A stretch of 64,000 nt of DNA from Azohydromonas lata NBRC 102462 (GTDB lineage Bacteria > Pseudomonadota > Gammaproteobacteria > Burkholderiales > Burkholderiaceae_C): positions 30,131-94,130 of the forward strand of contig NZ_BCTC01000013.1 of assembly GCF_001571085.1 (NCBI RefSeq). The letters are read 5' to 3'. The notes beneath the pieces were generated by a model that had not been told where the DNA came from, made no database searches, and worked only from the letters and a program-made list of their open reading frames with translations. Below are positions 27,764 to 36,268 of this stretch, one piece after another. Within the stretch, counting starts at the first letter, position 1; the number at the start of each line of letters is the position of its first letter. Position numbers and translations under genes: made by a program.

Positions 27764-29007
27764 GCGGGTTCAACCTGGCGGACTACCAGCCCGGCGACGC
27801 CCTTTACCTGTGGTGGCTGGCCAACCCCCAGGCCCCACGGCTGATTGGCGAGCTGCGCCTGGCGCGCAGCTTGAAAGGCGTGTCGCTGGTGTATGCGCCG
27901 GCCTGGCTGCAGTCCGGCTTTGCCCTGAGCGAAGACCTGCCGCTGATGCCAGGAGAACTGCTGCCCCGGGAGAAGGAAACCGCCGCGGGCGCGGTGGACG
28001 ACGCGCGGCCGGACCGCTGGGGCGAGCGCGTCATCCGCTTCCTGGACAAGCCGCCGCGCCTGTCGGTGCTGGATTTCCTCTTCTATGCCGGCGACGAGCG
28101 CTTCGGCGCCTTGGGCGTGTCGGTGTCCGCCGACGCCTACCTGGCCCGCGCCATTGGGCCGCTGCCGCAACTGGCCGACGTGGCCGAGATGGACGCGCTG
28201 GTGCAGCGGGTGCTGTCCGGCGAGCCCATGGACGAGCGCCAGCGCCGCCTCATCACGCCGGGCGCCACCATGGGCGGCGCCCGGCCCAAGGCGCTGCTGC
28301 AGCTCGATGGCGAGGCTTGGGTGCTGAAGTTCAACGAGCCCGGCGAGACGCTGGACTGGCCCTTGGTTGAGCACGCCACCATGACGCTGGCGCCGCGCGC
28401 CGGCATACGCGTGGCGGACACACGGCCCGTGCCCGTGCGGCGCGGGCATGCCGTGGCGGTGCGCCGCTTCGACCGCGCCGGGGGGGGGCGCCGGCATGGC
28501 CTGTCGGCCAACGTCGCGCTCAAGGCCGCGGGCGAGCCCTTGGGCTACCCGGAGCTGGCGCAGTGGCTGCGCCGGCGCGGCGTGGCCGCGGGCGGGTTGC
28601 ACCTGCAGCACATGCGCGAGCTGTTCCGGCGCATGGTCTTCAACATCCTGGTGGACAACACCGACGACCACGAGAAGAACCACGTGCTGCTCATGGCCGA
28701 CAGCGGCGAGTACGGGCTGTCACCCGCCTTCGACGTGCTGCCCTCCGGCCAGGCGCTGGGTTTCCAGCAGATGCGTGTGGGCGCCGACGCCGCGGACGCC
28801 ACGCTGGACAACGCGCTGTCGGAATGCCGGCAGTTCGGCCTGAAGAAGGACGAGGCCGTTGCGCAGGTCCGGCAGGTGTGCGCCGCGGTGGCCGGCTGGC
28901 GCGCGCATTTCGAGGCCGCGGGCGTGAGCGCGGCGGACCTCGAAGTGCTGGCTGCGCAGATCGACCGGCCCTACCTGCTGCGCCAGCGGCGGGCGTTTGG
29001 CGGGTAG
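27760..29007 (+). CDS. HipA-like serine/threonine kinase toxin
   Basis: A 415-residue HipA-fold kinase. E. coli HipA phosphorylates glutamyl-tRNA synthetase and induces dormancy. The N-terminal subdomain is followed by the nucleotide-binding G-A-R-P-K-A-L at 173-179, the catalytic loop D-N-T-D-D-H-E-K-N at 299-307 and the metal-binding S-P-A-F-D at 321-325. All expected catalytic elements look intact, so the toxin should be active when free. A run of nine G (28480-28488) lies in the codons for residues 241-243. The start overlaps the antitoxin stop. The target may differ from E. coli HipA. Confidence 0.87.
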   Translation: MSGFNLADYQPGDALYLWWLANPQAPRLIGELRLARSLKGVSLVYAPAWLQSGFALSEDLPLMPGELLPREKETAAGAVDDARPDRWGERVIRFLDKPPRLSVLDFLFYAGDERFGALGVSVSADAYLARAIGPLPQLADVAEMDALVQRVLSGEPMDERQRRLITPGATMGGARPKALLQLDGEAWVLKFNEPGETLDWPLVEHATMTLAPRAGIRVADTRPVPVRRGHAVAVRRFDRAGGGRRHGLSANVALKAAGEPLGYPELAQWLRRRGVAAGGLHLQHMRELFRRMVFNILVDNTDDHEKNHVLLMADSGEYGLSPAFDVLPSGQALGFQQMRVGADAADATLDNALSECRQFGLKKDEAVAQVRQVCAAVAGWRAHFEAAGVSAADLEVLAAQIDRPYLLRQRRAFGG

Positions 29008-29171
29008 GTGCCCGCCCCAGGCGTCAGGGACGCGGCCACTGCTGGTGCGCCGCCATGACGGCCACCGGCTGCGCGAAAGGCACCCAAGATCCAAGTCCAG
29101 ATAATGGCAACGGCCCGTCACTGGTGACGGGCGCGCGGCCGAGATGGTCTCGGCCGGGGCCGGAGACCTGC

Positions 29172-29639
29172 ATGCATCCCGATCTCGAGAAAATCGCCTC
29201 GGAGCTGGATTCGTCCGACAGCGGTCAAGCGTTGGCCCTGCGCTTTGGGCTCGCCTGCGTTGAAGAAGTTGCCGGAAATCTGGAAAGCGATGAGGCCATC
29301 GCCGTGCTCGAAAGATTCCGCGCCTGCCTCGCCAGCTTCGGCCCAGAGTCCCCAGCGGAGCTTCAGGCCTTGTCGGCGAGCATCACGAAACTCGCCGCAA
29401 GCCATCCGGGTTCGAGCTCGCTGGATGGAAGCCGGCATGCCGCGGTGTCCGCAACCTACGCGCTGGCCAAGGCCGTGAACGGTCAATCGATCGAGGCGGC
29501 TGCGTATGCAGCCTATTCGTCCGTCTACGGCTACGGTGGCTACGCGGTTTCAGACCCAGATGCTTTCTCCGAGGTGCACCGCAGGCAATTGGATCGCTTG
29601 CGGGCTTTGAAGCAGCAAGACCCTCCCTTCGGTTCCTGA
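29172..29639 (+). CDS. Hypothetical alpha-helical protein, possibly Imm5-like
   Basis: A 155-residue acidic, Ala-rich protein after GGAGACCTGC. The C-terminal part (A-A-Y-A-A-Y-S-S-V-Y then D-P-D-A-F-S-E-V-H-R-R-Q-L-D-R-L) is reminiscent of the Imm5 family of putative immunity proteins, but the match is by eye only. It has no signal peptide or membrane segment. It lies downstream of the hipBA pair with a ~165-bp gap and has a clear own start. Function unknown; a role as an orphan immunity protein is a guess. Confidence 0.6.
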   Translation: MHPDLEKIASELDSSDSGQALALRFGLACVEEVAGNLESDEAIAVLERFRACLASFGPESPAELQALSASITKLAASHPGSSSLDGSRHAAVSATYALAKAVNGQSIEAAAYAAYSSVYGYGGYAVSDPDAFSEVHRRQLDRLRALKQQDPPFGS

Positions 29640-29772
29640 TGGCCCTGTGGCCATCGCGTCCGGCGTGCTGCGGGGCACGGTCCATGCCCGCGGGGTGGGA
29701 ACCGCGGCTGCCCCGCGCCTTGGGCGCGGCCGCCACTGGCTACGATGCCCCACCTTTTCCCGGAGACCCGCC

Positions 29773-30855
29773 ATGGAGAACAAGACTTACCGCATCGCCG
29801 TCATCCCCGGCGACGGCATCGGCAAGGAAGTGATGCCCGAGGGCCTGCGCGCCGTGCAGGCTGCCGCCGACAAGTTCGGCATCGGCCTGGAGCTCACGCA
29901 CATCGACTGGGCGAGCTGCGACTACTGGCAGGCCCACGGAAAAATGATGCCCGACGACTGGAAGGCCCAGCTCCAGGGCATGGACGCCATCTTCTTTGGC
30001 GCCGTGGGCTGGCCCGCCACCGTGCCGGACCACGTCTCGCTGTGGGGCTCGCTCTTGAAGTTCCGCCGCGAGTTCGACCAGTACATCAACCTGCGCCCCG
30101 TGCGCCTCTTTGAAGGCGTGCCCTGCCCGCTGGCCGGGCGCAAGGCCGGGGACATCGATTTCTTCGTGGTCCGCGAGAACACCGAGGGCGAATACACCAA
30201 CCTCGGCGGCCGGATTTTTGAGGGCACGGAGCGCGAGATCGTCATCCAGGAGTCGGTGTTCTCGCGCCACGGCACCGAGCGCGTGCTGAAATTCGCCTTC
30301 GAGCTGGCGCAGTCGCGGCCGCGGAAAAAGCTCACCGTGGCCACCAAGAGCAACGGCATCGCGGTGAGCATGCCCTGGTGGGACGAGCGGGCCGACGAGA
30401 TCGGCCGCAGCTACCCCGAGGTGGCGGCCGACAAGCAGCACATCGACATCCTGTCCGCGCGCTTCGTGCTGCAGCCGGACCGCTTCGACGTGGTTGTGGC
30501 CAGCAACCTGTTCGGTGACATCCTGTCCGACCTGGGCCCGGCCTGCACCGGCACGATCGGCCTGGCGCCTTCGGCCAACCTGGACCCCGAGCGCCGCTTC
30601 CCCTCGCTGTTCGAGCCCGTGCACGGCTCGGCGCCGGACATCTACGGCCAGAACATCGCCAACCCCGTGGCCATGATCTGGTCCGGCGCGCTGATGCTGG
30701 ACTTTCTCACCCACGGCCAGGGCGCGGGGCGGCAGGCGCATGACGCCATCGTCAGCGCGATCGAGACGGTGCTGCGCGAGGGGCCGCGCACGCGCGACCT
30801 GGGCGGCAACGCGGACACGACGGAGATGGGGAAGGCGGTTGCGGCCCTGATCTGA
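29773..30855 (+). CDS. ttuC: Tartrate dehydrogenase/D-malate dehydrogenase (decarboxylating) family
   Basis: A 360-residue beta-decarboxylating dehydrogenase of the isocitrate/isopropylmalate family, closest in character to TtuC/DmlA, which oxidises tartrate or D-malate with NAD. Visible are the nucleotide-site start V-I-P-G-D-G-I-G-K-E, the active-site segment V-V-R-E-N-T-E-G-E-Y, the metal ligands in N-L-F-G-D-I-L-S-D-L, and F-E-P-V-H-G-S-A-P-D-I. Length is standard. The ATG at 29773 is chosen because it starts right at the fold. It stands alone on the plus strand and ends at a bidirectional terminator. The neighbouring sugar-acid operon suggests use of hydroxy diacids. Confidence 0.88.
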   Translation: MENKTYRIAVIPGDGIGKEVMPEGLRAVQAAADKFGIGLELTHIDWASCDYWQAHGKMMPDDWKAQLQGMDAIFFGAVGWPATVPDHVSLWGSLLKFRREFDQYINLRPVRLFEGVPCPLAGRKAGDIDFFVVRENTEGEYTNLGGRIFEGTEREIVIQESVFSRHGTERVLKFAFELAQSRPRKKLTVATKSNGIAVSMPWWDERADEIGRSYPEVAADKQHIDILSARFVLQPDRFDVVVASNLFGDILSDLGPACTGTIGLAPSANLDPERRFPSLFEPVHGSAPDIYGQNIANPVAMIWSGALMLDFLTHGQGAGRQAHDAIVSAIETVLREGPRTRDLGGNADTTEMGKAVAALI

Positions 30856-30875
30856 CCACGGTGCACCCCCAATGA

Positions 30876-30902
30876 AAAACGCCGGCCCCGGGCCGGCGTT
30901 TT
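30876..30902. terminator. Bidirectional rho-independent terminator
   Basis: A strong GC hairpin (ACGCCGGCC / GGCCGGCGT) flanked by A4 on the left and T4 on the right, lying between convergent genes (ttuC-type plus strand, SDR minus strand). It should stop transcription both ways. Confidence 0.85.
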
Positions 30903-30918
30903 CGCTTGGGCGGCGACA

Positions 30919-31638
30919 TCACCGCGCCAGCGACGACCCTCCGCACACCTGTATCTCCTGCCCCGTGATGGGTGCAGCCGCATCGGAGAGCAAGAACGCC
31001 ACCAGCGCCGCCACTTCCTCAGGCCGGATCAGCCGCCCCATGGGCGGCAGCTTGGGGCTGGAGGACGCCCGCGCCGGGTCGGCCAGCATGGGCGTGTCGG
31101 TGGCGGCAGGGGAGACGACGTTGACCGTCACGCCCCGCGGCGCCACCTCGGCGGCCCAACTGCGCGCCAGCGCCACCAGCGCCGCCTTGGTCGCGGCGTA
31201 CTGGCTGCGGCCGGGCATGCCGCCCGCAACCCGGCTGCCGATCAGCACCATGCGCCCGCGGCCCGCGTCGGCCATGCGCGGCAGGAGCCCATCGGCCAGC
31301 CGCGTGGCGGCGTCCACGTGAAGGCGCCACATCGCGGACGAATCGTCGGCCTGGAGCTGCCCCAGCGGCGCGGTGCGCAGCAGGCCCGCGGCATGGATCA
31401 CGGCGTCAGGCAACGCGTCCAGGCCGGCCAGGGCCTGCTCCAGCGCGGCGCCGTCGCCCAGGTCCACGCGCAGCGTGCGCAGCGCGGGGTGCTCCAGCGC
31501 CGCCGGGCCGCGCTGCAGGCCCAGCACCTGCCAGCCGTCATCCAGCAGCCGCTGGGCGATGGCCAGGCCGATGCCGGAGCTGCTGCCGGTGACCAGCGCC
31601 AGCTGCGGCGCCGGGGCCGATGCCGCCTCACTCGGCAC
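30919..31638 (-). CDS. Short-chain dehydrogenase/reductase
   Basis: A 239-residue classical SDR. The cofactor loop T-G-S-S-S-G-I-G is near 17-24, the H-A-A-G motif is in the middle, and catalytic Ser is followed by Y-A-A-T-K about 13 residues later (I-G-S-R ... S-Q-Y-A-A-T-K). The C-terminal pattern (P-I-T-G-Q-E-I-Q-V-C-G-G) is typical of FabG-like enzymes. The gene overlaps the end of the TctC gene by about 11 bp, so it is the last gene of the sugar-acid operon. It probably oxidises a hydroxyl of the sugar-acid substrate or an intermediate; substrate unknown. Confidence 0.87.
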   Translation of the reverse strand: MPSEAASAPAPQLALVTGSSSGIGLAIAQRLLDDGWQVLGLQRGPAALEHPALRTLRVDLGDGAALEQALAGLDALPDAVIHAAGLLRTAPLGQLQADDSSAMWRLHVDAATRLADGLLPRMADAGRGRMVLIGSRVAGGMPGRSQYAATKAALVALARSWAAEVAPRGVTVNVVSPAATDTPMLADPARASSSPKLPPMGRLIRPEEVAALVAFLLSDAAAPITGQEIQVCGGSSLAR

Positions 31639-32605
31639 GGATCTTCCCTTCCGCGATGATCTTGGCGGCCTTGGCCATGTCGTCCTTCTGGAAGCTCACG
31701 AAGTCGGCGATGGAGCCCGGCGTGACGAGCACGCCCTGCGCCAGCAGCTTGTCCTTCATCTCGCCGTTGAGCGCCTTGTTGATCTCGGTGTTGAGCCGCT
31801 GCGCGACGTCCTGCGGCAGCTTGGCCGGCGCCCACACGCCGTACCAGCTGTAGAACTCGTAGCCCGGCAGCGTCTCGCCCACGGTGGGCACGTCCGGCAG
31901 GCTGGGCACGCGGGCCTTGGAGGTCACGCCGATGACCTTCAACTGGCCGGCCTTGGCAAAGGGGGCGGAACCCAGGATGGGGTCGATGAAGCCGTCGATC
32001 TGGCCGCCGATGAGGTCCTGGTAGGCCGGGGCCGAGCCCTTGTAGGGGACGATCAGGTACTCGATGCCGCTGGCGCGGCGCAGCAGCTCGGTGGAGAGAT
32101 GGCCGGCCGAGCCGGAGGAGCCGATGGCAAAGCTCAGCTTGCCCGGGTTGGCCTTGGCGTAGCTGATCAGGCCCTTGATGTCGGAGAAGGGCAGGTTCTT
32201 GTTGACGGCCACGGCCAGCGGCGCCTTGGCGACGAGGGAGATGGGCGTGAAGTCCTTGGCCACGTCGTAGGGCACGCTCTTCATGGTCATGGGCGTGGTC
32301 GTGACCGTGGAGGCGCTGAACAGCAGCGTGTAGCCGTCGGCCGGGGCGTTCTTGACGGCCACGGCGCCTATGGTGCCGGCGCCGCCGGGGCGGTTGTCCA
32401 CCACCACGGTCTGGCCCATCTGCTCGCCGAGCTTTTGCGCCAGGGCGCGCGCCACCGTGTCCAGCGTGCCGCCGGGCGGGAAGGGCACGACCATGGTGAT
32501 GGGCTTGTTGGGATAGCCGCCCTGCGCCAGCGCCGGGAAGGACGCGGCGCCGGCCAGCAGCGAGGCGGCCACGGCGGCCGTGCGGATGAAGTGACGTCGT
32601 TGCAT
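31628..32605 (-). CDS. TctC/Bug-family periplasmic solute receptor
   Basis: A 325-residue extracytoplasmic binding protein. A twin-arginine-like/Sec signal is present (M-Q-R-R-H-F-I-R-T-A-A-V-A-A-S, cleavage near A-L-A-Q), and the mature domain opens with the family's Y-P-N-K-P-I-T-M-V-V-P-F-P-P-G-G. Bug proteins bind carboxylates and are greatly expanded in Burkholderiales. TctA/TctB membrane genes are absent, so it must share a transporter or act as a sensor. The ATG at 32605 follows CCAGGAGACAAACC. In this operon it probably captures the sugar acid used by the neighbouring enzymes. Confidence 0.93.
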   Translation of the reverse strand: MQRRHFIRTAAVAASLLAGAASFPALAQGGYPNKPITMVVPFPPGGTLDTVARALAQKLGEQMGQTVVVDNRPGGAGTIGAVAVKNAPADGYTLLFSASTVTTTPMTMKSVPYDVAKDFTPISLVAKAPLAVAVNKNLPFSDIKGLISYAKANPGKLSFAIGSSGSAGHLSTELLRRASGIEYLIVPYKGSAPAYQDLIGGQIDGFIDPILGSAPFAKAGQLKVIGVTSKARVPSLPDVPTVGETLPGYEFYSWYGVWAPAKLPQDVAQRLNTEINKALNGEMKDKLLAQGVLVTPGSIADFVSFQKDDMAKAAKIIAEGKIRAE

Positions 32606-32976
32606 GGTTTGTCTCCTGGGGTCTGTGGACGGCGCTCGGGGCGCCTGCTTGTGGTTCTGTGGCGTTGTGGCTTTGCGAATGCGGCCAGGTGGCGAAGACG
32701 TTGCGCTCTCTACTTCGTCATTCCCGCCTACGCACACTGCTGTCCGGGAAAGTTGTCCCGCACGTCAGCCCTGTGGCAAGAGCACTTCGCACCCTCATCC
32801 GTCATACCCGCGAAAGCGGGTATCCACGCCTGCCGGGGTGCTGGCGCGCTGGCGTTGGCGTCGGGCTATGCCGTTCAAGGCCCCACCTCGGTGCTCGTGG
32901 ATGCCCGCTTTCGCGGGCATGACGGAGTAGTGGGCGAAGCGCCGTGGCTTGCGGGATGCGCCGGCGTCTCTACGCC
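32606..32976. other. Intergenic gap holding a MITE-like repeat
   Basis: No gene seen. The central part is the third copy of the inverted-ended repeat. The gap interrupts the otherwise compact minus-strand operon between the aldolase and TctC genes. Confidence 0.6.
32801..32923. repeat. MITE-like intergenic repeat, copy 3
   Basis: A 123-bp copy with intact inverted ends (GTCATACCCGCGAAAGCGGG and CCCGCTTTCGCGGGCATGAC), nearly identical to the copy at 26949-27072. Flanking similarity on the left runs from about 32717. Confidence 0.75.
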
Positions 32977-33747
32977 TCAGCGCTGCGCGTACCGCGCAGC
33001 CACCGCGTCCGCCCCGGCGATGAGCAGGTGCAAATCCGTGCCCACGCCGACCATGGTTGCGCCCGCTTCGAAGTAGTGGTCGGCCTTGCCGTCGGCGGCC
33101 AGCGTGCCGGCGGCCACGCCCGCGGCGTTGGCGGTGCGGAAGGCCTGCGCGATGGCGGCCTGCACGTCCGGGTGGCCGGACTGGCCGCGGTAGCCCAGGC
33201 TGGCCGCCAGGTCCGAGGGGCCGATGAAGACGGCGTCCACGCCCGGCACGCGGCAGATGGCCTCCAGGTCGTCCAGCGCCTCGCGGGACTCGATCTGCAC
33301 GATCACGCCGATCTCGTCATTGGCGCGGGCCATGTAGTCCTTGTAGCGCGTGTAGTTGCCCGCACGCGTGCTGCCGGCCACGCCGCGCAGGCCCTCGGGG
33401 GCGAAGCGCGTGTAGGCCACGCAGTCGCGCGCCTCGGCGGCGTTGCGCACGTTGGGGAACATCACGTTGGGTGCGCCAGCATCGAGCACGCGCTTGGTCC
33501 AGGCCATGTCCACCACGGGCACGCGCACGATGGGCGCGACGTTCTTGCCGCGCACCGCCAGCAGTTGCTGGCCGACCTGGTGCAGGTCCGTGGGGCTGTG
33601 CTCCATGTCGAACAGCAGCCAGTCGAAGCCGGAGTCGGCCAGCACCTCGGCGATGGGCTGGTGCGCGAAGGTCACCCACAGGCCGACCTGGCGGCGGTTG
33701 GCCTTGAGGGCCTGCTTGAGAGTGTTGGTGGGCAGTGAATTGCTCAT
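32977..33747 (-). CDS. HpcH/HpaI-family class II aldolase
   Basis: A 256-residue TIM-barrel aldolase of the HpaI/GarL family. These metal-dependent enzymes cleave 2-keto-4-hydroxy acids to pyruvate plus an aldehyde. Recognisable parts are W-L-L-F-D-M-E-H-S-P near 43-52, the metal Glu in V-Q-I-E-S-R, and F-I-G-P-S-D-L-A-A-S-L-G-Y. Length is typical. The ATG at 33747 follows CAGGAGACAAGC. In the operon it would act on a keto-acid formed from the sugar acid, for example the product of a dehydration or oxidation step. The exact substrate is not readable. Confidence 0.9.
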   Translation of the reverse strand: MSNSLPTNTLKQALKANRRQVGLWVTFAHQPIAEVLADSGFDWLLFDMEHSPTDLHQVGQQLLAVRGKNVAPIVRVPVVDMAWTKRVLDAGAPNVMFPNVRNAAEARDCVAYTRFAPEGLRGVAGSTRAGNYTRYKDYMARANDEIGVIVQIESREALDDLEAICRVPGVDAVFIGPSDLAASLGYRGQSGHPDVQAAIAQAFRTANAAGVAAGTLAADGKADHYFEAGATMVGVGTDLHLLIAGADAVAARYAQR

Positions 33748-33771
33748 GCTTGTCTCCTGAAATCAGCCTGC

Positions 33772-33876
33772 AGGAGGCCCGCTTGCGGGCCGAACCGTTG
33801 GCGTGTTGTCCGGCCGCATTCGGCCTTGGCGTGGCGTTCTGTCGGGCCTGCGGTTCGGCCCGCAAGCGGGCCTCCT
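33772..33876. repeat. Long REP-like hairpin between aldolase and alcohol dehydrogenase genes
   Basis: Two perfectly complementary 25-bp arms (33772-33796 and 33852-33876), each containing its own smaller palindrome CCCGCTTGCGGG or its complement, separated by 55 bp. This is typical of dispersed extragenic palindromes in this group. It may stabilise or attenuate the operon mRNA. Confidence 0.75.
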
Positions 33877-33905
33877 ACAAGCTGAACGCCACCGCCTCTT
33901 TGGGC

Positions 33906-35072
33906 TCAGAGCAGCGCCGCGTACAGCGCGCGCATGTCCTCGCGGCTCATGGGCCGGGGGTTGTTGTCCAGCAGCCGCGTGACCTTGGCGGCGCCGTCCA
34001 CCAGGCCGTCCAGGTGCGTCTCGTCCATGCCCCAGCCGCGCAGGTTGGGCGGCACGCCCAGGTCGGCGTTGAGCTGCTTGAGCTCGTCCACGAAGGCAGC
34101 GCCGGCTTGCGCCTCGGTCAAGCCTTCCGTGTCCAGCCCCATGGCCTTGGCCATGGCCGCGAAGCGCTTTTCGTTGCCCACGAGGTTGAAGGCCATGACC
34201 GAGGGCAGCAGGATGGCGTTGGACAGCCCGTGCGGCATGCGGTACTTGCCGCCCAACGGATAGGCCAGCGCGTGCACGGCTGTGGTGCTGGAGGTGGCGA
34301 TGCACACGCCGCCCCAGTAGGCGCCCATGAGCACGTCCTCGCGCGCCGCGAGGTTGCGGCCGTCGGCCACGGTGGTGCGGATGCTGCGCGAGATGAGCTT
34401 GATCGCCTCCAGCGCATACAGGTCGCTGAAGGGGTTGCCCTTCTTGGAGCAGTAGCACTCGATGGCGTGCGTGAGTGCGTCCATGCCGGTGGAGGCCGTC
34501 ACCGCCGGCGGCAGCGTCAGGGTCAGCTCCGCGTCCAGGATCACCGCGTCGGGCATCAGCCGCGCGCTGACGATGCCCACCTTCAGCTCGTCCTCGGGGA
34601 CGAGGATGATGGAGTTGGGCGTCGCCTCCGAGCCCGTGCCGGCCGTGGTCGGCACCATGACGGTGGGCAGGCCGCGCGCGGTGATGTCGGCCTTCTTGCT
34701 CAGCAGGTCGCGCAGGGACAGCGGATGCGCCAGCAGCACGGCGACGATCTTGGCGACGTCCATGGCGCTGCCGCCGCCGATGCCGACCACGAGGTCCACG
34801 CCGCCCGCGGCCTGGGCGGCTTCCATGATGGCTTCCACGTCCTTGACGTCCGGCTCCGGCGGCGTGTTGTCGATGACGGTCACGCGCAGGCCCGCCGCTT
34901 CCAGCGCGGCGCGCGGCCCGTTGACGAGGCCGGCCGCGGCGACGCCCTTGTCGCTGACCACCAGCACGTGCTGGGCATTGAAGCTCTGCGCCACTTCGGC
35001 CAGTTGCGAGATGCTGCCCGCGCCGGCGATGACGCGGCTGGGGTTGACGATGGCGTACATGGACGTGCTCAT
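33906..35072 (-). CDS. Iron-containing alcohol dehydrogenase
   Basis: A 388-residue type III (Fe-dependent) NAD(P)-linked dehydrogenase. The nucleotide motif G-G-G-S-A-M-D is near 97-103, and metal ligands lie in the region G-M-D-A-L-T-H-A-I-E-C-Y and in M-P-H-G-L-S-N-A. The start ATG at 35072 overlaps the stop of the sialidase-fold gene (ATGA). Members interconvert aldehydes/ketones and alcohols, such as lactaldehyde or hydroxy-acid semialdehydes. Here it could reduce the aldehyde released by the HpaI-type aldolase or oxidise a sugar-acid hydroxyl. Confidence 0.92.
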   Translation of the reverse strand: MSTSMYAIVNPSRVIAGAGSISQLAEVAQSFNAQHVLVVSDKGVAAAGLVNGPRAALEAAGLRVTVIDNTPPEPDVKDVEAIMEAAQAAGGVDLVVGIGGGSAMDVAKIVAVLLAHPLSLRDLLSKKADITARGLPTVMVPTTAGTGSEATPNSIILVPEDELKVGIVSARLMPDAVILDAELTLTLPPAVTASTGMDALTHAIECYCSKKGNPFSDLYALEAIKLISRSIRTTVADGRNLAAREDVLMGAYWGGVCIATSSTTAVHALAYPLGGKYRMPHGLSNAILLPSVMAFNLVGNEKRFAAMAKAMGLDTEGLTEAQAGAAFVDELKQLNADLGVPPNLRGWGMDETHLDGLVDGAAKVTRLLDNNPRPMSREDMRALYAALL

Positions 35073-36268
35073 TGCGCTTGCTCCTGCGCGGCGGGGGACG
35101 CTTGAATCCACTCAGGCATCACGCGCGCATGGCGGATGTGCTGGCGGAACACGGTGTAGGCCAGGTGCAGCGCGCCGTCGGCGCCCTGGCGGATGCTGGG
35201 ATACGAGTACTCGCGGTTGAGGCGCTGCGCAGAGTTGTTGCTCATGCAGTAGCCGTCGCCCGTTTCCAGGTTGCGCTTCCAGGGCCAGGTCAGGCCTTCG
35301 TCGGCAGACAGGGCCAGCGTCAGCGGCGCACGCGGGGCGCCCCAGAAGGCGCGGCGGGCGGGAGCTTCAGCGGCAGCGGCGGCCGGCGCGGCGTCCTTGG
35401 ACTCTTTCGAGTCTTCTTCCAGCTCGTCGTACAGCGACTCGCGCCGCCCCGTGGCGTCCAGCGCGCTGCTGTCGTTGAAGATCATCGCCAGCCGCCCGTC
35501 GGCCAGGCGCACGGCCTGGATGGACGAGTTGTTGTTGGGCAGGCCGCAAGGTTGCGGCTGCGACCAGCTCAGGCCGCCGTCCCGGCTCTCGCTGCGATAC
35601 ACATGGTCCGCCCAGCGGCTGCGGAAGAAGGCCAATAAATCGCTCGCGCCCTTGCCGGCGACGACGTTCATGTGCACGCAGCCCAGGCTCGCGGGCACCT
35701 CGATGCGCTGCCAGCTCGCGCCCTGGTCGGTGGAGCGCAGCACGGCGCTGTCGTCCAGGCTGCCGTCCCACGCCTGGCCGGGCACGGCGCGGCAATTGAA
35801 GATGGGCAGCAGCCAGCTCCCGTCCGCCTGCACCTGGATGGGCTGGCGCACGAAGGTGCCGGCGGGCACGTCCTTGAGCGTCTCGGTGGGGCCCCAGGTG
35901 CGGCCCTCGTCGTGAGAGACGCGGCGGCGCACCACGGAGGTGTCCTGGTGGCCCGCCGTCTGCGCGGTGTGCAGCAGCCACAGGCTGCCGTCCGGCGCGG
36001 GGAAGAGGATGGGGTTCTGCTCGGAGCGATCCGGGTCGCTGGAAAGCTGCACCGGCTCGCTCCACTGGTTCAAACCCGGCTCCAGCCGCGACATGAAGAC
36101 GCAGATGTCCGACTTGCCTTCCATGCTCCCGCCGAACCAGACGCAGCCGAGCGCCCCGTCGCGCAGGAACATGAGGTTGGCGGCGTGGGCCTGGACGCGC
36201 AGCGAGGGGAGGTCGGCCACCTGGCGGGCCGCGTCCTCGGCGTGCGTGCGCAGCGCGCCCGCGCTCAT
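35069..36268 (-). CDS. Sialidase-fold (BNR/Asp-box) protein, cytosolic
   Basis: A 399-residue six-bladed propeller protein of the sialidase superfamily. At least four Asp boxes (S-x-D-x-G-x-T/S-W) are visible: S-H-D-E-G-R-T-W, S-T-D-Q-G-A-S-W, S-R-D-G-G-L-S-W and S-A-D-E-G-L-T-W. It starts without a signal peptide, so it should act inside the cell, unlike most sialidases. An Ala/Glu-rich insert lies at about 285-305. Start and stop codons overlap those of pdxA2 and the alcohol dehydrogenase (ATGA on both sides), so it belongs to the sugar-acid pathway. It may hydrolyse a glycoside, lactone or ester of the substrate. Activity unknown. Confidence 0.82.
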   Translation of the reverse strand: MSAGALRTHAEDAARQVADLPSLRVQAHAANLMFLRDGALGCVWFGGSMEGKSDICVFMSRLEPGLNQWSEPVQLSSDPDRSEQNPILFPAPDGSLWLLHTAQTAGHQDTSVVRRRVSHDEGRTWGPTETLKDVPAGTFVRQPIQVQADGSWLLPIFNCRAVPGQAWDGSLDDSAVLRSTDQGASWQRIEVPASLGCVHMNVVAGKGASDLLAFFRSRWADHVYRSESRDGGLSWSQPQPCGLPNNNSSIQAVRLADGRLAMIFNDSSALDATGRRESLYDELEEDSKESKDAAPAAAAAEAPARRAFWGAPRAPLTLALSADEGLTWPWKRNLETGDGYCMSNNSAQRLNREYSYPSIRQGADGALHLAYTVFRQHIRHARVMPEWIQASPAAQEQAQ

